Assembly (NCBI GenBank): GCA_013695335.1
Contig: JACDAR010000344.1
Location: 1 to 12,767, forward strand
DNA from: Rubrobacter sp.
GTDB lineage: Bacteria > Actinomycetota > Rubrobacteria > Rubrobacterales > Rubrobacteraceae
Length of the DNA: 12,767 nucleotides
Reading direction: 5' to 3'
Part shown: in pieces, positions 8,384-12,767 of the stretch
How the letters are laid out: each line of letters begins with the position of its first letter
Numbering within the stretch: the first letter of the stretch is position 1
Program-made: the position numbers and the translations under genes
Notes under the pieces: model-generated
Database searches by the model: none
What the model saw: only the letters and a program-made list of their open reading frames with translations
Told to the model about the DNA's origin: nothing

Positions 8384-8490
8384 GCCTCCCGCGCTCTAAT
8401 CCCGCCGTGTGGCGCGCCGGATTTCTCCCGGCCCGCTCGCCGCTCTCGGTCTCTGTCCCGCACAACCGGACGGTGGAACCCTAGCGGCAC
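8384..8490 (-). ncRNA. ykkC-family riboswitch, guanidine-I-like
   Basis: Read on the minus strand, the region holds the hallmark blocks of the ykkC aptamer in the right order. CTAGGGTTCC lies at 8484-8475, ACCGAGAG follows a short GTCC/GGAC hairpin, and then comes a strong hairpin (GCGGGCCGG at 8436-8428 against CCGGCGCGC at 8420-8412, one G-G mismatch). Last is ACACGGCGGGAT (8410-8399), followed by AGAGCGCGGGAGGC. The last block differs from the common ACACGGCGGGATAAAAGCCC plus GGGAGG form at three positions. Guanidine-I switches turn on guanidine export or breakdown genes; ppGpp and PRPP subtypes share the scaffold. Context (urease, cyanase) favours guanidine. Family 0.85 sure, ligand about 0.65. 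Confidence 0.82.
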
Positions 8491-8607
8491 ACAAACCTTA
8501 GAGCATGTATCTCCCTTTCATCTTTGGCCCTTCGGCTGGAATTAGCCAACGGTACGCCCGTCCGAGCTATACGCCAGGAACATCTGATGGACGAAATGAA
8601 GCTCTTT

Positions 8608-8628
8608 CTGACTGGACCGGGAAGTCAG
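8608..8628 (-). terminator. hairpin after the AlkX-like gene
   Basis: CTGAC (8608-8612) and GTCAG (8624-8628) form a 5-pair stem with an 11-base loop, nine bases beyond the stop codon of the glycosylase gene. There is no clear T-run, so this is at best a weak end signal separating that gene from the urease leader. I see no convincing sigma-70 promoter between here and the riboswitch. Confidence 0.25.
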
Positions 8629-8636
8629 GCTCTGCC

Positions 8637-9851
8637 TCAAGCGGGAATATGCTCCCTAAGGAGATCGGCCAGTCCCTCCGGATCGGAGCGACGCACCACG
8701 ACCTCCAGCGTACCGTGCCATCCGGCGCAATCGCGGAGCGTGGCTGAGATCCCGGAGACGAGATCCTCGGTCACGGGTACGTCGGGCTCAAGGTGCAGAG
8801 ACTTCACCTCGAACATGCCTTCCTTGCGATGCGCCTTGGCGTCGAGCCTGCCCACTAACTCGCCAAGGTGCAGGATCGGGAGCGAATAGTATCCGTAGCG
8901 GCGTTTGGCGGCCGGTGTATAGACTTCGATCCGATACTCGAAGTCGAAGAGTTCCAGTGCCCGCGCCCGGTCCCAGACCGCAGGGTCGAACGGCGAAAGC
9001 AGGGTCGTGCGGGTATGTCGTACATCGCCAGAGAGGATTCTTTCAGCCAGACCCAAATTATCTGGATGTACGTAGACAGGCTCGTCGAAACCTACTATGC
9101 GGGCGCGAAGAAGCTCGCCTGCATCGGCCAGTTCTTCGAGGAGCGCAGCGGCTCCCTTTTTGCGCGTGCGGAAATAGTCAGGCACCCAGCCCGCAACGGC
9201 CACGCCGAGCGACCGCACGGCCTTCGTAGCGAGCGTTCGGCGCACTTCTTCATGCGTGGGAGCGAGTGCGTCTTCCCAACCGGGATAGGCGTCTTTCAGG
9301 ACGCGCTCGCGCAGGTCGTAGACGCGGTGGAAGTTGGGATCGCGGCGCGAGATCATCAGTTCTCCCGCCGCAAAAAGATGTTCCAGGGCCCGCTTCTCCG
9401 GCTTCCACTCCCACCACCCACCTGCTTTGCCATCCTTGCGCTCGAACTGGATGGAGCGCACCGGCCCCTCTTCCCGAACACGATCCATCACGCGCCCGAT
9501 CTCCTCTGGATGCGCCTGGAACCAGGCCCTCGATTTTTCGTGCCCATCCAACATGAACCGCCGGTAGATCCCGTAGTCCTCGATCGGGATGAAGCACGCC
9601 GCGTGCGCCCAATGCTCGAATAGCTCCCCTTCGGCCAAGAGCTCGTCGAGCCAGCGCGGCTCGTAGGAACCAAGCCTGCTCCACAGCACCAGGTACGGAC
9701 TGCGCGCCACGACGGAGATCGAATCTATCTGCAACACGCCCATCTGCCGGATGGCATCGAGAACGTCATCTTTTGTGGCTCTCTCTGGTGGCGAGACCAG
9801 ACCCTGCGCGGCGATCAGCATCGCCCGCGCCGCTTCTCGCGAAAACTCCAA
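8637..9851 (-). CDS. winged-helix DNA glycosylase, AlkX/YcaQ family (HTH_42)
   Basis: A 404-residue protein of the HTH_42 family, which includes E. coli YcaQ (AlkX), which unhooks DNA interstrand crosslinks, and Streptomyces AlkZ, which removes azinomycin adducts. The catalytic stretch VLQIDSISVVARS (about 39-51) shows the QxD form (Gln41, Asp43) of AlkX rather than the QxQ form of AlkZ. Further family marks are EHWAHAACFIP (about 79-89), TTLLSPFDPAVWDR, the RRYGYYSLPILHLGELVGRL segment and a KAHRKEG stretch. The start is TTG at 9851 with GGGAGG 9 bases upstream. It is a lone gene, separated by over 200 bases from both neighbours. Repair function is inferred from the family. Confidence 0.88.
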   Translation of the reverse strand: MEFSREAARAMLIAAQGLVSPPERATKDDVLDAIRQMGVLQIDSISVVARSPYLVLWSRLGSYEPRWLDELLAEGELFEHWAHAACFIPIEDYGIYRRFMLDGHEKSRAWFQAHPEEIGRVMDRVREEGPVRSIQFERKDGKAGGWWEWKPEKRALEHLFAAGELMISRRDPNFHRVYDLRERVLKDAYPGWEDALAPTHEEVRRTLATKAVRSLGVAVAGWVPDYFRTRKKGAAALLEELADAGELLRARIVGFDEPVYVHPDNLGLAERILSGDVRHTRTTLLSPFDPAVWDRARALELFDFEYRIEVYTPAAKRRYGYYSLPILHLGELVGRLDAKAHRKEGMFEVKSLHLEPDVPVTEDLVSGISATLRDCAGWHGTLEVVVRRSDPEGLADLLREHIPA

Positions 9852-9923
9852 ACTTCCCTACCTCCCACCAGAATACCGAACCCTTTGGTTATACGCTGAT
9901 CGGTAGGGCTTCACGAGTAGCAG

Positions 9924-9976
9924 TACGGCAGGAAGTGGGTTCCAACCGCTCGAGTCCCTGCAAACTGCCTGCCGTA
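9924..9976. repeat. 9-base inverted repeat between TPR gene and glycosylase gene
   Basis: TACGGCAGG (9924-9932) is the exact reverse complement of CCTGCCGTA (9968-9976), with 35 bases between. The intervening DNA has a small GGTT/AACC stem of its own. It stands 77 bases beyond the TPR gene stop and about 70 bases before the glycosylase start. It may be a transcript end or an operator. I see no tRNA or other RNA gene in this 201-base gap. Confidence 0.35.
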
Positions 9977-10052
9977 TGCAGCATGTTCTATCGAGAAAAT
10001 TGGGGCTTTCATCAGAAGCTGTACCGCCTCAAGCCAAAGAAACTTTTCGTAC

Positions 10053-11657
10053 TCAACGGGCAAGTAGAGTGCTCGGGTAGTCATCCAGGCACCAAGCTGG
10101 ATCGTAGCCAATGTGCTGGAAGAGCCTGTACGCTGAAGCCCCGCCATCTGGAAGTCGCCCGCGATTGTGCCACGTACGGCATAGCCACCACATGGCAGCC
10201 TGATATTCTGCGGAGGACGACAGGTCGAAACCTTGGACCTGCTGGCCCTCGGCTATCTTCAGCAGCGCTTGGGCTTTGTGCCACCAGTCTTCTACGCGCT
10301 CCGGTCTGAGGAGTATCGCCCGCTCGAACGCCTCCGGGGCTTCCTCGTACCGATGCATGGAAAGCAGGACTATCCCCTTCATGGACCAAGCGACGGCGTG
10401 GTCCTCGTCGAGGACGGTGGCCCGCTCGCAGGCCTCGTACGCCTCGCTCCACAGGGCGTCGTCGTCTCTGCTTGCCAGTGCAATCAGCGACTCGCACCTG
10501 GCCACATAAACCTCAGGGTGGTCCGGACGAAGGCTCTCCGCTCTAGAGGTGGCTACCAACGCGTCCTCGTGCCGGGACAGCTTCCTGAGCAGTCCAGACT
10601 TGTTGAACCACGTCTCGAAATTGTCGGGGGCCATGCTGACGATTCTGTCGTAGGCACGGAGCGTCTCCCGATGCTGCCCCATCCTGCGCAGGGCCGCGGC
10701 CCTGCCCACCCAACTCCTCACGTAATCGTAGTCTGCGTCGAGGTCAATGGATCGGTTGAAGGCCCGCAAGGCGTCGCGGTGGTTTCCCAGATCCATATGC
10801 ACGTCGCCCAGGTTGCGCCATGTGTCCGATCTGTCGGGCCTAAGCGCTGACGCACGCAGGTACGCGTTCTGGGCTTCTGTGTTGCGCCCAGCGCCATGGA
10901 GGACCCTGCCCTTCTGCTGCCAGTATGAGTAGTCGTAGGGCTTAAGCTCCACAGCCCTTTCCGCCGCTGCGATGGCGTCCTCGTGGTGTTTGCCAGCGCC
11001 CAGCAAGGCGGCCTTGTTCAGCCATGCGGATGGGTTATCGGGCTCGATCTCCGTCGCCGAGTCAAAGCACCAGTAGACGGCCTGCGGGTTCCAGCGTCCG
11101 CCTATCATGGAGGTCACCCCGAGGCTGATGAGCGCGTCGGCGTCCTCGAGGTTCCTGAAAGCGTAGAACAGCGCGGGGAAGAAGTCGTCCCGGGGTTCTT
11201 TGCCCTCCGTGTACGTCACGGCGTCGCGCAGGTAGGCTGGTTCCGGGTAGGCCGTCTCGTCCGGGGGCGGGCCCCGTTTTAGGAAGGCTTGTTCCGAGAG
11301 GTCACGGAGGCAGTCCCCCAGGTGAACCTCGTCCCTGCCGAACGCCTCCTTGAGTGCGGCCTCTAGCCGCCGATGCGTTAGCGCCCCCACGGAGGCGGCG
11401 GTCAGCAGCTTCATGGCTCTCAGCACATCGGCGTGGTCCGGGTAGTCCCGGAGCAGGTTCCTGAACCGCAGGGACATGGCCTCCAGATGTCCCTCCATGG
11501 CGATCGAGCCCAGGGTGGGGTAGTCCTCGGCCGCCTCAGAGTCCCACACTTCCCCGATACCGCGAGCGAGCTCGCATTTCTCCTCCTCCGTCGGCGCGAC
11601 CAGCTTGAGCTTGAGCGACACGTCCTCGTAGAACCGCCCGAGCTTTTGTTCGACCAA
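10053..11657 (-). CDS. TPR-repeat protein, C-terminal half of a split STAND-like NTPase
   Basis: A 534-residue frame. Residues 1-170 are helical and resemble the region after the ATPase in STAND-type proteins (LVAPTEEEKCELARGIGEVW, YPTLGSIAMEGHLEAM, THRRLEAALKEAFG). From about 176 to 465 run some eight tetratricopeptide repeats of 34 residues with the usual W/Y, G, A and P positions (AWLNKAALLGAGKHHEDAIA, TWRNLGDVHMDLGNHRDALR); the repeat near 385-420 is longer. The TTG at 11657 has no real ribosome site. If the frame is followed upstream it reads GRPELRLVEQ, which continues the preceding ORF after CRDGP when one base is added. It is therefore better read as the rest of that gene. A separate, coupled protein is the alternative. 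Confidence 0.75.
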   Translation of the reverse strand: MVEQKLGRFYEDVSLKLKLVAPTEEEKCELARGIGEVWDSEAAEDYPTLGSIAMEGHLEAMSLRFRNLLRDYPDHADVLRAMKLLTAASVGALTHRRLEAALKEAFGRDEVHLGDCLRDLSEQAFLKRGPPPDETAYPEPAYLRDAVTYTEGKEPRDDFFPALFYAFRNLEDADALISLGVTSMIGGRWNPQAVYWCFDSATEIEPDNPSAWLNKAALLGAGKHHEDAIAAAERAVELKPYDYSYWQQKGRVLHGAGRNTEAQNAYLRASALRPDRSDTWRNLGDVHMDLGNHRDALRAFNRSIDLDADYDYVRSWVGRAAALRRMGQHRETLRAYDRIVSMAPDNFETWFNKSGLLRKLSRHEDALVATSRAESLRPDHPEVYVARCESLIALASRDDDALWSEAYEACERATVLDEDHAVAWSMKGIVLLSMHRYEEAPEAFERAILLRPERVEDWWHKAQALLKIAEGQQVQGFDLSSSAEYQAAMWWLCRTWHNRGRLPDGGASAYRLFQHIGYDPAWCLDDYPSTLLAR

Positions 11658-11659
11658 CC

Positions 11660-12391
11660 TTAGCTCGGGCCGTCCCGACAGGTGGCCACCACCGCGCAGG
11701 ACGACGCCCGCTTCGTCAGGGCAGCGTGCAGCTCCGGCAGGACGACCCGCGCCCCGACGTACTCGTGCAGGTCTTCAAGCAGCAGGATCACGTCCTCTCC
11801 TTCGACCAGCGACAGCGCGTCGTCGTCCGGCAACCCCCGGCTCAGAGACGGTGCGACGATCCTACATCCTTTCAACCCGGACAGCACCTGGTAAAGGGTA
11901 CGGCTCTTACCATCCAGGGGCTGGCCGAGCAGGACGAAGCCCCTGCCGGATCGCGCCTCGTCGGCCAGCGCCTCCTCGTCGCAAGAACGCGGCCCCGTAC
12001 CGTCGGGCGGCTCCGGCATAGCCTTCGTTGGCACGTACGCTTCGTGAAAGGGCCTGCGCCCGTGGCCAACCGCCCCGCCACGTACGGCGGGCTCGAAGCC
12101 CATATCCTCCGGACGCAACAACTCGGCCGACTTTACCAGGGCGAACTGCTGCGAAGCGCTGTGGCGCAGATGGTCTCGCCTGGCGAACAGCGTCGGCACG
12201 AGCAGGAGCAAAAACGCCGAGAAGACCCATGGGCCGTACGCTTTTAGCGACATGAGAACGCCATCTTGTACGGAGCAGCTGCTACCTTTGAAGATTACGC
12301 CGCTCATGCAGCTGCCGAAGAACGCAGCAACCAACAAAGGAATGAATAGGGTCAACAGCGCGTACTTGAGGGCCGGATAGAACCTGCGCAT
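11660..12391 (-). CDS. membrane-anchored P-loop NTPase, N-terminal half, probably frameshifted
   Basis: A 243-residue frame. Two membrane helices lie at about 9-34 and 49-70, followed by a linker and then the start of an ATPase domain. The P-loop is GQPLDGKS (156-163), the Walker B-like strand is VILLLEDLHEY (201-211) and a strand VVATCRD (235-240) follows. The domain then stops abruptly at TAA. Signals expected after it (sensor and winged-helix regions) appear in the next ORF in another frame. A one-base loss in the CCC of GGCCCGAG (minus strand, about 11667-11671) explains this. The ATG at 12391 has no Shine-Dalgarno site but a TACAAT 6 bases upstream, which suggests a leaderless transcript. 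Function unknown; a sensor or defence role is a guess. Confidence 0.7.
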   Translation of the reverse strand: MRRFYPALKYALLTLFIPLLVAAFFGSCMSGVIFKGSSCSVQDGVLMSLKAYGPWVFSAFLLLLVPTLFARRDHLRHSASQQFALVKSAELLRPEDMGFEPAVRGGAVGHGRRPFHEAYVPTKAMPEPPDGTGPRSCDEEALADEARSGRGFVLLGQPLDGKSRTLYQVLSGLKGCRIVAPSLSRGLPDDDALSLVEGEDVILLLEDLHEYVGARVVLPELHAALTKRASSCAVVATCRDGPS

Positions 12392-12397
12392 ATCGCT

Positions 12398-12403
12398 ATT
12401 GTA
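12398..12403 (-). promoter_or_regulatory. likely -10 element for a leaderless transcript
   Basis: TACAAT on the minus strand, one base from the TATAAT consensus, ends 6 bases before the ATG of the NTPase gene. A transcript starting at the normal distance would begin at the ATG itself. No good -35 is seen 16-18 bases upstream. Confidence 0.4.
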
Positions 12404-12551
12404 CGGTCGCCTTCCCGTCTATCTTAGACGTAGATGCAATTCTGCGCCGGACAATATCTCATCCGACGGCTGTTTTCGATCACATCCGTCCCACCTCCCG
12501 CTGACCGTCGAGAACTACGTAGTTATACGCAGGTTGCTACAGTCCAACGGT

Positions 12552-12568
12552 ACCGAATAGGCTTCGGT
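12552..12568. repeat. short perfect hairpin downstream of gltD
   Basis: ACCGAA and TTCGGT form a 6-pair stem around a 5-base loop, about 40 bases beyond the gltD stop. It may be part of a transcript end, though no T-run follows on the minus strand. The same 218-base gap also has the 12-base palindrome AACTACGTAGTT (12513-12524). Nothing else was recognised in the gap. Confidence 0.25.
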
Positions 12569-12609
12569 CTACAGGTTTTAGCCGTCAGGTATTGCCCGGC
12601 ACCGGAAAC

Positions 12610-12767
12610 CTATCCCGGCAGCAGGCTGCGGCCCATGAGGAACTCGTCGGCCTGGCGGGCGGCCTTGCGGCCCTCGGCGATGGCCGTGACGATCAGGTCC
12701 GCCCCCAGCCGGGCGTCACCGGCGACGAAAACCTTGCCTTCCTTCGTGCCGTAGCCGTTCTCGGAGT
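12610..12767 (-). CDS. gltD: glutamate synthase small subunit, C-terminal fragment
   Basis: The last 51 residues of a gene that begins outside the window. It reads GKVFVAGDARLGADLIVTAI, then AEGRKAARQADEFLMG and SLLPG before TAG. This is the FAD/NADPH-binding end of the GltD family, with the VFVAGD motif followed by the IAEGRxAAR helix. GltD passes electrons from NADPH to the large subunit, which makes glutamate from glutamine and 2-oxoglutarate. A related stand-alone oxidoreductase is possible, as only the tail is seen. It links the area to ammonia assimilation, but a 218-base gap and other genes separate it from the urease operon. Confidence 0.8.
   Translation of the reverse strand, partial: SENGYGTKEGKVFVAGDARLGADLIVTAIAEGRKAARQADEFLMGRSLLPG

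Noticed and set aside
8384..8490. Reading the aptamer as a ppGpp or PRPP (ykkC subtype 2) riboswitch
   Set aside because: Not fully excluded by sequence, but those subtypes are tied to amino-acid or purine genes, while the controlled genes here are urease and cyanase. gltD at the far end is upstream of, and separate from, the switch.
11660..11680. Programmed -1 ribosomal frameshift joining the NTPase and TPR halves
   Set aside because: The overlap sequence GACGGCCCGAGCTAA has no canonical slippery heptamer, and no strong downstream hairpin was seen. A simple one-base deletion or sequencing error explains it better.
12513..12524. Perfect 12-base palindrome AACTACGTAGTT
   Set aside because: A few such palindromes are expected by chance in a window of this size, and it is not placed at a convincing promoter.

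Overview
This is a high-GC bacterial window in which every supportable gene lies on the minus strand. Starts are a mix of ATG, GTG and TTG, Shine-Dalgarno sites are often strong (AGGAGG type), and genes overlap or nearly touch. The gene set (ECF42-type sigma factor with a YCII/DGPF partner, DUF2568, DUF998, AlkX-like glycosylase) fits an actinobacterium, perhaps Rubrobacter-like. That placement is an impression, since no rRNA or other marker is present.

Layout, read in the direction of transcription (from high to low coordinates). The window opens inside the C-terminus of a glutamate synthase small subunit (12610-12767). Next is a membrane-anchored P-loop NTPase half (11660-12391) followed at once by a TPR-repeat half (10053-11657) in another frame; together they look like one STAND-like gene split by a one-base frameshift. 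An AlkX/YcaQ-type DNA glycosylase follows (8637-9851).

The centre of interest is the next unit. A 402-base gap (8235-8636) carries a clear ykkC-family, guanidine-I-like riboswitch (about 8384-8490) pointing into ureA. The operon then runs ureA, a DUF2568 membrane protein, a 19-residue small ORF, cyanase (cynS), ureB, ureC and ureF. Spacing from ureA to ureF is 19 bases at most, and three junctions overlap. Urease makes ammonia and carbamate from urea. Cyanase removes cyanate, which forms spontaneously from urea, and also yields ammonia. With a guanidine-type switch in front, the unit reads as a guanidine/urea/cyanate nitrogen-salvage operon. No guanidine-degrading enzyme is visible, and ureD, ureE and ureG are absent from the window.

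The last block (210-4153) is an ECF42-type sigma factor with its usual C-terminal TPR extension. Downstream are a YCII/DGPF protein, a RibD/DHFR-fold reductase, an alpha/beta hydrolase and a DUF998 membrane protein. A sequence matching the ECF42 promoter pattern (TGTCGA, 17 bases, CGAC) lies between the sigma gene and the YCII gene, so the sigma factor probably drives this downstream group. Bases 1-209 hold no supportable gene.
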